From: Dichomitus squalens LYAD-421 SS1
Lineage: Eukaryota > Basidiomycota > Agaricomycetes > Polyporales > Polyporaceae
NCBI RefSeq assembly: GCF_000275845.1
Contig: NW_006766911.1
Span: 62,957 to 126,956, forward strand
Direction: 5' to 3'
Length of the DNA: 64,000 nucleotides
Positions 11,345 to 22,405 of the stretch are shown piece by piece (the first letter of the stretch is position 1; each line of letters starts with the position of its first letter). Under the pieces are notes generated by a model. It did not search any database. It saw only the letters and a program-made list of their open reading frames with translations, and had not been told where the DNA came from. The translations under genes were made by a program, and so were the position numbers.

Positions 11345-11605
11345 CGGCGGACGCGAGGGCGCAGCCTCCCCCGCCGCCGCCGTCGCCGCGGGCGACCCAG
11401 CGAACAAGTTCCGCCAAGCCCTGATGCCCGACACCGCGACACAGCAGCGGTACCCGATGAACGTCATGCTCGACTCGGCGCCGCAGCTCGATGTCGCGCT
11501 CCCGCCCACGCTCGTCCCGACGGACCCACAGCCGGGGAGCGCGAGCGTCGTGCAGTTCTACCTGCTCGACGACGGGAAGACGGGGGTGCTCACGCTGAGC
11601 GGTAC
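11345..11605 (+). pseudogene. S41 peptidase fragment (part of exon 6)
   Basis: The frame encoding ANKFRQALMPDTATQQRYP and continuing to LLDDGKTGVL closely matches the middle of exon 6 of the S41 gene (about 3730-3480, minus strand). Homology stops abruptly at about 11605. Neither the preceding nor the following exons are present, so this is a truncated DNA-level duplication. Confidence 0.85.
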
Positions 11606-11752
11606 TAGCGTCTAATTGCTCTCCTCCGGATGTTTGTAACTTTGTATGTATCCTGGATTGTGGAGTGCAAGGGCAACTGCAAAATACACGTGGTCTACAT
11701 CTCTCGAGCCACCCCGTTGACACGACCGCTTTCAGATTCGACTGCACCTCAC

Positions 11753-12065
11753 CCCCGCTCTAGGATGTCGGCCCCTCGATCTACACGCAACCAGTTCGAA
11801 CGACGAGACGCGACAAGCTGGACGAATGCGTCCATAACGGAGAACGTCAGCTCGCTGATGGATGCGCATGGAAAAGTCGGTTGCGGTACGTTTTGCGCTC
11901 TTCTCATACTCTCAAAATGTGCGGGATTTGTGGAATACTGGCGAGAGAGCCTATGTTCGGGCATCACGAGGTGGTGCAAGTATTGCAGACAGTGGTGGAG
12001 ATTGGGCTGTGAGGAAATTGGGCCGAGTTCGAGGATACGCTGTTGCTTTTGCCTCGCGATCAAGT
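11753..12065 (+). pseudogene. OPA3-like fragment (copy 3)
   Basis: It shares the upstream boundary of copy 2 (CCCGCTCTAGGATGTCGGCC at 11754) and encodes STRNQFERRDATSWT before frame is lost. The 3' part aligns with the GPSSRV/WAEFEG region of copy 2. It then joins directly to sequence equivalent to about 9125, so about 200 bp present in the copy 2 unit is missing. It directly precedes F-box gene 2. Confidence 0.6.
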
Positions 12066-12307
12066 CACGGCACGTAGAAAGTCATATTACGCTTGCCCTC
12101 CCGCAACGAGTTGGCTTATGACTCTGTCTGCATCGCGATATGAATGCCAGCTGGTAATATGTTACGTAACGGAGCATATGTCTCAGCCGCACTGACATCC
12201 GTACACGTTGGCTTGACATGCTGCAATCATCTCTTGAACTCGACCCATCGTGTAGGTGTGCATGCCAGTCCCCAACTCATCGCTAACAGCGCTCTTGTCC
12301 AGTCGCG

Positions 12308-14182
12308 ATGAGCACGAAGACTTCGGATCTCCCCTTCTCGGAATTCGCATCCATTCTACCCGCAGCAGATCTCGCCGATCTCGCCGGACTCTGCGCTTCA
12401 GCTGTGCGAGAGCGAACGTTGGCCAGGGCAGAAGAGTACCGTCGCTTTGCGCTCGCACTGCACTCGGTTCACAACGCCGTCCTTCCCATCCATCGGCTTC
12501 CGTTCGAACTTCTGTCAACCATTTTCCGGAAAGCGTGGAAGGATCGGTCGAGTCTGCGCATGGCTCATGTTTGCCGCAGGTGGCGCTCCACCGCGCTGCA
12601 GACTCCGGCGCTATGGGCGGACGCAATTGCCTGTACATCGTTCACTCTCGCTGGGCCTGATCATGTAGTCCCCCTTCGATATTCCTACATGGACACTCTC
12701 CTGGAACGCTCTGTTCCCCGCGACGTCCGTATGACTATATGCTACTTCCCCAAAGCGCTTCGCTTTCATCTACTCCCCCACATCTCCAGGATCGCCGTCT
12801 TGGACATCAAAATCCACAGCGCCAATCAACTACATAACCTGTGGGAGACTCTCCGAGGAGGAATGTCCTGCCTCGAAGGGCTCTATATCCTATGTCCAAT
12901 CACGGACTATCACGAATTCATAGACTACCCTCCCCGTACGTGGCTGAATGAATGGGGATCGCGGGTCGCCTGCAAGGCATTGCCGAATGGGAGTCTCCCG
13001 CGCCTCCGTCACCTCCGAATACCAGGAGCTCTCTTCCCGCTCATCGCCTGCGGAACCTTAACACACGTCACTCTGCACAACCCTCGCCCCCATAAAACCG
13101 ACATACGCTTACCCTCAGTCACCCGTCTGCACAAGGCGCTCGGGAAATGTAGGGAGACATTGGAGGTACTCAGGCTGATACAAGTGCTCCCAACGCCACA
13201 ACCAACGCGCGACACCGCGATCGGGGAACACCGCGAACCCATACACCTCCGCTCCCTCTGCGATCTTCTCATCGTCGAAGAACGCGCCTTTGCTTCCGGT
13301 CCCCTCGTAGGTCTGATCCTACCTCCTACTTGTCGCATTCACCTGAGCGATGGCCCGTGCACCGATCACCCGTGCCCGTGGGGCCATGACCCGGGACCCG
13401 ATCACCGCGTTTGGCTAGATCCCGACCAACGCAGTCTCGAGGCTGTCCATTCCCTGCTCTCCGGGATCTCTCTAGTCAAGTTAGAGATCGGCTGGAAATT
13501 CACCATGCGATGCTACACGCAGGACGGCAGTGCTCACAGTCTCTCGGAACGCTTTCGAGCGGAGACGTTCGTCAGGCACTCAAGAGTGGAGACGATTGTG
13601 AGGCCGCTGTTCCGTCCCAAAATACCGATGTTGTCTGTCAACGTCACACACCTGATTCTGAGCATCATCGACGGATGGTATTCAGAACAGCCAGCGCTCT
13701 TCGAGGCCTTCCCGCACCTCCTCCGGGTAGAGATCGACGTAAAAGAAGCAGGTCTTTGGGAGACTCTCTACTTGCTGAAGGGGCCGGGAGAGGGCAATTC
13801 CGACGGGACGGGCTCGCGCGGACCAGTGTGTCCGTCTCTACGAGAACTCGTAATGTGGGTGGAAGTACCCAAAGGCTCCCTTCGACCGCTGCTGGAGTCG
13901 CCGAACCTGGATGACTTTGAGGAGTACGTGGCCAAGAGAATGCGACAATTCAGAGACGTCCTTGAGTGGCGAGCTTTCAAGTCGCCAAGCCCCAGTCGAC
14001 TCACGTATCTGAAAATTCATCAACACGAAGAGGGGTCCCTCAAACCGAGGGGCCGCACAGTTGTAGAAGATGATCTTTCATCTATAGAGTCGAAGGTGGT
14101 ACAAGCTTGTTTCGAGGATCTATATGCATTGGTAGACGGCGAAGTGGTATTCAAGGGGTTTCGGAATTTCACCAGTTTCTAG
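12308..14182 (+). CDS. F-box protein, tandem copy 2
   Basis: Single open frame of 624 aa, paralogous to the gene at 9374-11212 over its whole length, with small in-frame insertions and deletions (for example TSDLP near the N terminus and EHREPIHLRS in the middle). The F-box is at about residues 52-98: HRLPFELLSTIFRKAWKD, then VCRRWRSTALQTPALW. Leucine-rich strand motifs follow. Both copies are open despite clear divergence, which argues that both are maintained. The predicted role is substrate receptor of an SCF ubiquitin ligase; the substrate is unknown. Confidence 0.85.
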   Translation: MSTKTSDLPFSEFASILPAADLADLAGLCASAVRERTLARAEEYRRFALALHSVHNAVLPIHRLPFELLSTIFRKAWKDRSSLRMAHVCRRWRSTALQTPALWADAIACTSFTLAGPDHVVPLRYSYMDTLLERSVPRDVRMTICYFPKALRFHLLPHISRIAVLDIKIHSANQLHNLWETLRGGMSCLEGLYILCPITDYHEFIDYPPRTWLNEWGSRVACKALPNGSLPRLRHLRIPGALFPLIACGTLTHVTLHNPRPHKTDIRLPSVTRLHKALGKCRETLEVLRLIQVLPTPQPTRDTAIGEHREPIHLRSLCDLLIVEERAFASGPLVGLILPPTCRIHLSDGPCTDHPCPWGHDPGPDHRVWLDPDQRSLEAVHSLLSGISLVKLEIGWKFTMRCYTQDGSAHSLSERFRAETFVRHSRVETIVRPLFRPKIPMLSVNVTHLILSIIDGWYSEQPALFEAFPHLLRVEIDVKEAGLWETLYLLKGPGEGNSDGTGSRGPVCPSLRELVMWVEVPKGSLRPLLESPNLDDFEEYVAKRMRQFRDVLEWRAFKSPSPSRLTYLKIHQHEEGSLKPRGRTVVEDDLSSIESKVVQACFEDLYALVDGEVVFKGFRNFTSF

Positions 14183-14494
14183 TAGTTGTGTATGGCATGT
14201 AACAAGGGACGAGTGTTCACTTTCGGATAATCAGGCAGACCCGATGGACCGTCTCGATGTGATCTTAGGGTCCTCAACGACGCCCTTGTGCCGATTCCTC
14301 AGGGAGGCCGCTTGGAGAGGGAACACCTATGTTATTGATGCGCACTTCCTGGCTGAGTGGTAAAGCATGCTTGAAGCTAGCCTCTGGGAAAAGCTAAGTA
14401 TGGAGGTCGTGCAGGCCGGCAAGCGATCAAATGCCTGCTTCAGGTCCACGCGATGCATTGATGGGCCAGGCTCGCTCGCTCCCACCACCGCTCT

Positions 14495-15046
14495 AGGCGT
14501 GTTCAATTCTTGTCGCTCGCTCATTTCCTCGCGCGCCTACTGGGCGCCTGCTGACCTGGATTCAAGGTCAGATCAAGCGCCTGTACTAGCACAGCGAGCA
14601 GAGGTGCGCAGGCAGCGGGTGCAGCGAGATCGACGTTTCCGTCCTATGCTAGGTTTGTTATACCCAGAAAATCTGTCCAGAAAGTGGATGGAGACGTCGG
14701 CAGATCGTTATAGACTTGTTGACCGAGAATAATTGTACACAATGCGCCCAAATCGGAACCAGATCCGGCACGACACGGTTCACTGGCCACCTGGGGTTGC
14801 CACTGTAAGCCTTGCGGGACGACTCCGCGTCTCGAGTCATGGAGCTCTCTATCTTTCGAATTGTTAAGCTTTCGCGTCGCTCCTCAGTCCCAGCTCGCGA
14901 CCCTGATGCGGTCGTGTTGCACCCGCTGCCTGCACACCTCTGCTCGCTGTGCTAGTACAGGCGCTTGATCTGACCTTGAATCCAGGTAGGCAGACGCCCG
15001 GTAGGCGCACGAGGAAATGAGCGAGCGACAAGAATTGAACACGCCT
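14495..15046. mobile_element. MITE-like element, copy 2 (complete)
   Basis: About 550 bp bounded by terminal inverted repeats of about 128 bp (14496-14623 and 14918-15045). The outer ends read GGCGTGTTCAATTCTTGTCG. No transposase frame is present. A second, diverged copy is at 383-898. The flanks show at most a 3-bp TCT match, so the superfamily is not assigned. Confidence 0.85.
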
Positions 15047-15164
15047 TCTGAAGTTGGGGGACAGATGGCGATATATCTGATGTACTCTACGAGTTGATCG
15101 ATACATCGAGAGGTCTAGCCGCGTCAGACGTGCGTCCTTGCGCGCTACTCCTGGCGAATAGTCC

Positions 15165-15391
15165 ATTGCCATGATGTACCTTGCTTCCGTCGAGCCGCGA
15201 GCTACATCGGGGACGGGTCTCTCTATAGGGCGATTGAGAGCAAGGCGAGCACCCTCGCAGAAGGCTTCCTTTATGCGCTCGCGGCCTGCCTCATCTTAGG
15301 GGAACAGACTCGATCTACACGCAACCAGTCCAAAGGAAGAGACGCGGTGGATGACCAGCTAGACGAACTGAAGTCCAGCGTGAAGAATCCG
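15165..15391 (+). pseudogene. OPA3-like fragment (copy 4)
   Basis: It encodes the OPA3 block STLAEGFLYALAACLILGEQ followed by TRSTRNQSKGRDAVDDQLDE. A 1-nt deletion relative to copy 1 breaks the frame upstream of IESKAS. This copy keeps CGA where copy 1 has a TGA stop. It ends abruptly at about 15390, where S41 homology begins in a different frame. Confidence 0.7.
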
Positions 15392-15980
15392 GGCTGTTTG
15401 ATAAGAGCAAAGTGGCGGTCGTGGGCAATGGGCGGTGCGCGAGCTCGTGCTCGCTCTTCTCCGTGAGTGTCTTTGCTGTTCATTGCGCGTGAGTGAGTTG
15501 GCTGAAAAGTGAACGGGGTGCGGCACGCGCAGGTCACGTTGGCGAAGGAGGAGGGCGCGAAGACGGTCGTGTACGGGGGCAAGCGCGACGTCCCTCAGCA
15601 GTACTGCGGCACGGTCGGGGGCCAGTTGACGGACTTCTCTACGATCGACTCGGAAGACGACACACCTCAAGAACAACTCGCTCGCACCGCCGGACTTCCT
15701 CACGAACTCCGTCCAAGGTATCACGTGGCGCCTGGGCTTTGGCATCGACAACAAGAATGAGCCTGAGGGTACGTGATTGCAGTATAGGATCTGGCTGTGC
15801 TACTCACTGGGTTCTTGACAGAGTGGCAGAACCACCCTGCCGATGTGAACCTTGCTCTAACTGCTGACATGTGAGTCATTTCCTTTGTTTGTTCGATCTG
15901 CCTGGGCAGGGATTGACTATGTCTGCAGCGTCAGCGATCCAGCTGCTATTTGGAAGAAGGTGGCTGATACCCTGCTATAA
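15392..15980 (+). pseudogene. S41 peptidase 3' fragment (exon 7 tail to stop codon)
   Basis: The segment matches the S41 gene at 2371-2940, introns included: VVGNGRCASSCSLFS, GTGAGT intron, TLAKEEGAKTVVYGGKRD, GTACGT intron, WQNHPADVNLALTADM, intron, then PAAIWKKVADTLL and TAA. Retained introns show DNA-level copying, not retroposition. A 4-nt deletion at about 15650 shifts the frame after STIDSE. Homology continues into the 3' flank to about 16135. The 5' boundary is fused out of frame to the OPA3-like fragment. Confidence 0.88.
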
Positions 15981-16495
15981 ATGACGATATATCTAGATAT
16001 TGGGTGCTGCTGGGTTTCTTCCCGCTACGGTAGAACATAGGGAGGATACATTCCTTGCTACATCTATCCAAGCCGAGATGCTGCACAATATTCTTGTTCG
16101 CTAAGCTTATTTGGGATCGACTGCACACCTTGCGGCGGCTTTTGTTCCTACTGCAGCACTCGTGAGTCATCGGAAAGGATGCTGCAGGGTTAGAATTCTG
16201 CAAAGGAAGTGCTACTTCTTTCGTTGCTCCGGGACCGGGTCGACGCCGCCCGCGGCTTGACTCGGGAAACGCCGAAACGGCGGAGTGGTAGGCGTCAAAA
16301 GGCGAGACGGTGATGTGCGCTTGCTCATCGTCGTCCTCGACGTTGTCTACATCTGCCGACGTCTTTGCTGGCGTTCGTGACCTCCCGCACTGTGCGCCAT
16401 CAGTGCTCCGTATCTTCACTGCTTGTGACCCGGTGATCAGCTAGCGCACGCTTCGCCTCGCGCCTCACTCTCGCCCCGTCGTCCTCCGACATACA

Positions 16496-19400
16496 ATGGC
16501 AACCTATGGTGTTGGTTCTTATGCGGAACCTATTGTCGTCTCTGACGAAGAGGATGCGGCATTTGTTGAACGCGAGCTAGGCTTGTATGTTAACAGCCAC
16601 CCGCGGCACGTTGCGTTGAATTCACTTTTGGCCTCCAGATTTACCGACTCGTCGTCGAGCTCGTCTCAGGACTCCCCTCTATACGGAGATCACGCATCAT
16701 ACACACCGTCGATATCGTATTTTCCGGTTAAGGCTCCCACCCCTGTTCCGGTGACTGCAGGTATGTCGCGGTCGTTTGCTAGCTTGGGTCGTCACGAAGT
16801 CATTGTCTGCAACAGAACCAGCCACCCCTGTATCACCTCTGTTAGGACAGAAGCGCAAGTGGGCAGAGATGCGGGATTTGAGCAAAGTTGCACAACCTCA
16901 CCGCCTTCCCGAGAACCCAACCGGCAAGCAGAAGAAGAAGCAACGTAAAGAGAAGCAAGCTATCCAGCGCGAACGTGTCCAACCCTCATCGTCTACGGTA
17001 AGCTCGAACAAGCAACCACACGGCAATACCGGTGTACACGCACCCTACCTCTCCCACCCGGATGACTTCTCTGCGATGGCGTCCAGCGTACATCTACCCT
17101 ACGATGCATACTACATGCCCATGGATCCGTACCAGCTCATGACCGGGCTTCCTGTATCCCCGAACGACGAATACCGTCCGACCGATGGTCCCCTGTGGAA
17201 CGCAGCCGACCGGCAGTCGAGTCTGCCACTGCAGGCTACCCCCTGGTTTCCAACCTACGCCTCTCCGATGCAGCCAGCGGCGGAGCCCCTGGTCTACCCA
17301 CCACCATTTCCACGTCCGGCTTCCCCACATCTTACGGCCGGAACGTCCTCTCCTGACGTTTCCGCCGCTTCGTTCGTAACCCACCTTGAACGGAGATCCG
17401 GCGCGCCTTCGCCACCGTCAGTAGAGGGTACCTACAACCTTGGTGAACAGCTGCGTCAGCTAGAGGCTCTCTCCGCATCTCTACTTGCCTTAACCAAAGG
17501 CTCTCCGTCAAATTATGTTTCAACACCAGGACATTCAGTCTCTTCGGATACTCGCCACGCTCACGGGGGGGCACCCGCATCTCATCCGCAGGTTCCTAAA
17601 GGGAGGTTCGAACTCCCTGTGAAACCACTCGCGCAGCCCCTAGAGAAGCAAAAACGCCTTATCGGCATCCCCGACGACAAAGTCAAGCACGGCCACTACG
17701 ACCTCACGCAATCGCACCTCGACCCTCCGCCCCCGCTCAGGGTCGCTCCGCCCATCCCCGCAAACACGCTCGTCCTCGGCCAGATCCCCAAGAAGTTCCG
17801 CACTCAGAATTTTGTCAGGGGCTGGGCGAAGCGCTTCGGGAATGCGCTGCGCATCTCTGTTGACGCGAGGGCGGGCAAGGCGCTCGTCGAATGGGGCACT
17901 CCCGCGCTAGCCGAGGCAGCGTTCACGAGCATGCGTCTTCGTGGGGAGGGGAAGGAGCACATCAGGGCGTATCGGTACATCGGGACGAAGAAGGACCTAA
18001 TGGCTGCGAACGTTAGGGGCAAGGAGAGGGACAGGGAGATTGAAGATGGTGAGATCGAGGAGGGCGAGGTCATAGAGACCATGGTGGCGGCGACGGCGAT
18101 GGCGATGGCGGAGAAGAAGAAAAAGAAGAATAAGGGGAAGAACAAGGTGCAGCTCGAGCAACGGCTCACTGAACCCACTACGCCTGCTCGTGCCCCAGTG
18201 CCCGTCTCCGCGCCCCCTCCGCCTCCTGAAGCACTCCCGCCAACTCAGACTCATGAGCCCCCACCTCATCATCCGCCAGCTCCCTCTTCAGTCTCGTCTC
18301 ATATGGCTGGCCCGGACATCGAAGCTATCATGGCCTTCACCACTGCTCTTCGCCCGGCCCTCGAGCGGCTCTCCACCAATCCTCCTGCTCCGGCCGCCTT
18401 AACGGAGGTGGAGGAGGAGATGGAGCTCGACTCAGACGACGAGGGTAGGAGGGCATCTCCTGAGCTTATCGTCTCCGCGGCGTCTGCAGCGGACGATCGT
18501 CAAGAGGACGTCGCGTCAGTAGAGGTTGGGAACGAAGCGGACGCAGAGGAGGATATGGATATGGGTGAAGAGGACGTAGAGGAGGACGGGGACGTGAACA
18601 TGGATATGGAGATGTCGAGCCCTGTCAAAGAGCCGCCTGCGCTGCCCGTGTCAGCAACGACACGGTCATCGCCTCCACGACCATCCCCGAATACTGAGGA
18701 GGTTCCAGCGCCCATACATCCTCCTGCGCCTTCTCCATCTACATTTACGCCCACTTCGCCTTCGCCCGCTCCTCCTACACCTGCATCAGCACCTGCTGTG
18801 GAAGACGAGGCTGTCCGAGCTGCACAAGTGGCACGAGGAAGTCGCCGCAAGCTCGAGAAGGATCTCGCGCAGGCCAAGGCGGAGCTCACCCTACGCGAGC
18901 ATGCTCTGAGCTCGCGCCCTTCCCTGGTGTCGAGCAGCGGCAGCTCCGAGTCCCCGGAGCCTTCGACCCCCGTCGACCCGCCGCACGTTAGTGGGGTCGA
19001 GGTGACGATCGCGTCGGCCTCGGGAAGTGATTCTGATCTGAGCTTGGGTTCGGGCGCGGCTGACGTCGTGGTGAAGACAGAGTCAGCCGCTGTTTCGCTA
19101 GACGAACTAGCAGCGTCGTTCATTGCGGAATCCATCCAGAACGTTTCTGCTCTGTCATCAGCATCTACAGCGGCACCACATCCGTCAGCAGCGTCGTCCA
19201 CCACAATGCTCGCGTCCGTTCAACTTCCTTCGCGTATCCCTCTGTCTCGGCGGAACGCTATCCCAATTGTGGCCCCAGTGCCCATCCCGAAGCCGGCTAC
19301 CAAGCAGATGCCTGCGACGTCTTCCCTTGTACCCCTCACGGAGGCCCAAAAGGAAGCCAAGCAATCGCAGTACTACAGGCTTGTTGCGCATTCCTCTGAC

Positions 19401-19883
19401 CTCATGAAACAAATTATGAAGACGAAGGATCAGTCAGAGAAGAGCAGTCTTATGAAACGGCTGAGGGTTACCACCAAGTAAGTCTCCACTCAAACGAGTT
19501 CTGATGGTGTAGCAGAGATTGCCAGGAAGTCACAATATTCGTGCCGCTGAAACTTTCCGCTCGGTCATTTCTTCTACAGTGCCGCAGAAGAATTGAAGCG
19601 CGAGTTCACCTCGGGCTTCGCAGCGCCCGAATCAATATCGACGTCGGTGATGTCGAGCATGCCAACGACATCCTCCGTCACTCCTACCCCAGTGCCGCAC
19701 TCGCAAACGCCGTCGACCACTCCAACACCCATTGCTACCCCTATGCCAATCCCTAACCCCGCTTCTCTCGTACCACAAAAGCGGCGGTCGCCTCCGCTTG
19801 GATCCTCTGCTGTAGCGCCGTTCCGGTGGCCCGAGACCGCGCGCGAGATGGTTATCTTCGTCAGCGACGACGAGACCGACTAA
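16496..19883 (+). CDS. Large disordered protein with RRM-like segment and SIM-like termini
   Basis: Three exons: 16496-16760, 16816-19477, 19580-19883; phases join to give 1076 aa. Not recognised as a named gene. Visible parts: a hydrophobic-acidic SIM-like motif at 13-20 (IVVSDEED); a basic cluster near 124-135 (GKQKKKQRKEKQ); and an RRM-like fold at about 402-480, with NTLVLGQIPKKF as a possible RNP2-like strand and ALVEWGTPALAEAAF as the beta3/helix2 region. Then come an acidic DGEIEEGEV block, a lysine run, long Pro/Ser/Ala-rich acidic tracts, a C-terminal helix (LTEAQKEAKQ...MKQIMK) and a final SIM-like MVIFVSDDETD. This suggests a nuclear RNA-associated scaffold. The function is inferred from composition only. 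Confidence 0.75.
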
Positions 19884-21149
19884 TTGTCGGTCGTTAGGTA
19901 TGTCGAGGCTTGCCAGTGATGCGCTTCCAAGGTATCCCAGTTCTTGTTCCTTTATTCTCCTATGGTATGTTGTGTTAAGGACACCACCCCAAGTCGTGTA
20001 TCAAGAGAGACATGCGACGCACAAGCGCGCTAATAGGGAGTAGTCCAGTTGTGCTTTGGTCAAGAATGCCTGATGTACATCCGCACGCAGGGGCACATAG
20101 GCTCTGCTGTCGCGACGGTGTAAGGTGCGTGGCCGGCTTCGGTGTCGCCTTCATTGGTGTCTCACTTTACATGTCCTTGTTGATCTCTTGCATCAGCTTA
20201 CACGAATTCAAAATGCTACTACCAAGTTTACCGCAGGGTGTACAAATCCGCACGTACGCACCATGGGTCGCCGTTCTTTCTTCTCCGTTTCAGCTGTCGC
20301 CATGAATCACACTGCTCGCTCCGCTTTCCATCTGCTTCACCTTCTTTGCTCGCATCGTCATATGTCGCTATCTATATATTCGGGTTATCATGACGCCCTC
20401 CCAGGCCTTCCTCCTGCATCATGCGGAGGTGAGCTCGTGACGGCTCACTGAGACGCTCTGCCGTCTACCCGAAGGTATCCGACTACTTCCGTACATCGTC
20501 TGTAACATCAAAGCCTAATATCATGATCGCTGCATTCCGAACCTCAATCTGTGTGCGTGTGAAATCAGCCGGCGGAATGCCTTTGTCTGGCCACAATGCC
20601 TGTCCGCGATCAATGGGCGAGTATCACGTATATGTAGTTCATTCACTGTCTTCGTTGAATCCACGGTGAGTACGTACAGGAGGATCCAGGGTCGTAATGC
20701 AGAGTCTCTGCGGGACAGCCACAGCACACGTATATTGTACAACAGTAAGCTGTCCAACACCCACGCTGTGGTGCCTATCCATCCATCCGCCATCCATCCA
20801 TCAGTCTATCTCGCTCCCGTCCCATCCACGTCTCGGCATACACACACAGTGCCTGCTCCTAATCCTGGATGATGACGCAGGAACGCCGCGGCACTGGCTG
20901 CCCTGGGAGAGCTGCGCCATGTTCCGCGTGAGATACTGACTGGACGCGCTGTACACGCACTGCTGCCGGGATCGCATGAGAGCCGTCGAAGCTGCTGCGC
21001 GCGGCACGATCGCTATGTGTTCTGGCGGGCTGCGAGCCTCACCATGCACGAATGCAGGCGTCGCACTCCCACGGGTGGCGTCCGTTCATGATGTGCGGAG
21101 AAGAAAGTGAGAAATCAGATACGAGTGCACGAGTCCTCGGAAGTAGGCC
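19884..21149. other. Intergenic, no supported gene
   Basis: No coding region is supported. A short imperfect ATCC/CATC microsatellite lies at about 20778-20806. The 3' ends of the two flanking genes converge here. Confidence 0.5.
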
Positions 21150-22102
21150 TCAGGTCGCGGCGGCGGCGGCAGGAGAGGCGGCAGGAGGGGCGGCGGCCGG
21201 GGAGCCGTTGGGGTCGGGACGATACGAGACGACGACGGTGCCGATGCAGCAGTCTGGCACCGGGTTCGCGTCGTCGGAAGCGTGGGCGTGAGCGTCGGAG
21301 GAGGCGGTGGAACCGTTCTTTAGCGGGTCGCTCGACGTCGACGGCCGCGGCGTCCCCGAAGGCGAGGGGCGGCGGGGGTGGCACGCAGGCCGCTGGGGCG
21401 ACGGCATCGAGATCGTCACCGCGAGCTGCACGCGGCGCGCGTCGGGGTGTGGATTTGGGGACGTGGGACTGTGCTCGTGTGGGCGGGGACGCCAGCGCGG
21501 GTTTGCCCAGTAGAACTGGGTGATGATGCGGGACAGAACTCCTTCCCCGCGGGTAAAGGATGGAGGCGAGGACGGGGGTGCTGTGGACGACTTCGGCTGG
21601 CCATCGGAGGAGGAGAGGTAGCGTGCGGCGAATGGCTGACAAGGGAAATCATGAGTACAGTGATCACCATACATTGCAGTACCTTACAACCCGTCCGAGG
21701 CCGAGCAGTGGGAATACCCCAACATATGGCGAGAGAGTAGGACAGGATACTCACCGACACATGCCCCCACGCTCCTCGCTCGCCTCCGACTTTACCCTTC
21801 CCGTCCCCATACGATGTGCCCTCCTCGCTCGCAGGCAATAGGTGGATGTCCAGCAGTGTGGGTTTCTCGCCGAAGTTCGGGTTGAGTCCTCGGAGGAAGT
21901 CCGCGCCGTTCATGCGCTGCACGACGACGCGAGGCCGCATGCGGCGCATGAGGAGCACGCCGATGAAGGCGCCGAGGAGGAGGCCCGCGGCGATGCACAC
22001 GAGGATGAGCGGGGGGCCGCCGGGGGACTGGAAGATGGAGGAGAAGCCGGGGCTCTGGGTCGCGGGGCCCGTTGGAGGGCTTGGAGTCGTCGACGTCGAC
22101 AT
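21150..22102 (-). CDS. Single-pass membrane protein of unknown function
   Basis: Two exons, 22102-21755 and 21635-21150, joined in phase 0 across a GTGAGT...CAG intron, giving 277 aa. A Ser/Thr/Pro-rich N terminus (1-30) is followed by one membrane segment at about 32-51 (PLILVCIAAGLLLGAFIGVL) and a basic stop-transfer (MRRMRPR). The cytoplasmic tail has two conserved-looking patches (GEKPTLLDIHL; VQLAVTISMPSP then PDCCIGTVVVSYRP) separated by low-complexity Pro/Ser sequence. The layout recalls uncharacterised basidiomycete membrane proteins of similar size. No enzymatic motif is visible. Confidence 0.7.
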
Positions 22103-22405
22103 TCTCGGGATGTGCTAATCAGTGCACGCTGAGAATCTCCTGTGTATAAGACGGGAATGACCAAGACGAGACGCGCGCGTGTGCTTGCGAGGTGCCAAGA
22201 CGGATTTGTTTAGCAGCGGGAGAGGAGGGGCTTACAGAGACATGAGGGTTATAAGAGAGGAGGTGAATTGGAGAGAAGAAAGGTTGGGCAGGCGGAGCTG
22301 TGGACACAATTAGACAGGGGGGGGGCCGCTGGGTGAGGTGAGCGTGTACGTGAGACACCGCTCTCGCCGATAACCCTGTCCCTATCGAAGCGTAACAGGA
22401 GCCAC

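Noticed and set aside
17804..19204. Long minus-strand frames opposite the 1076-aa gene (18500-19204 and 17804-18178)
   Set aside because: They are antisense shadows of a low-complexity, GC-biased coding exon; the plus frame has consistent splicing at both ends.
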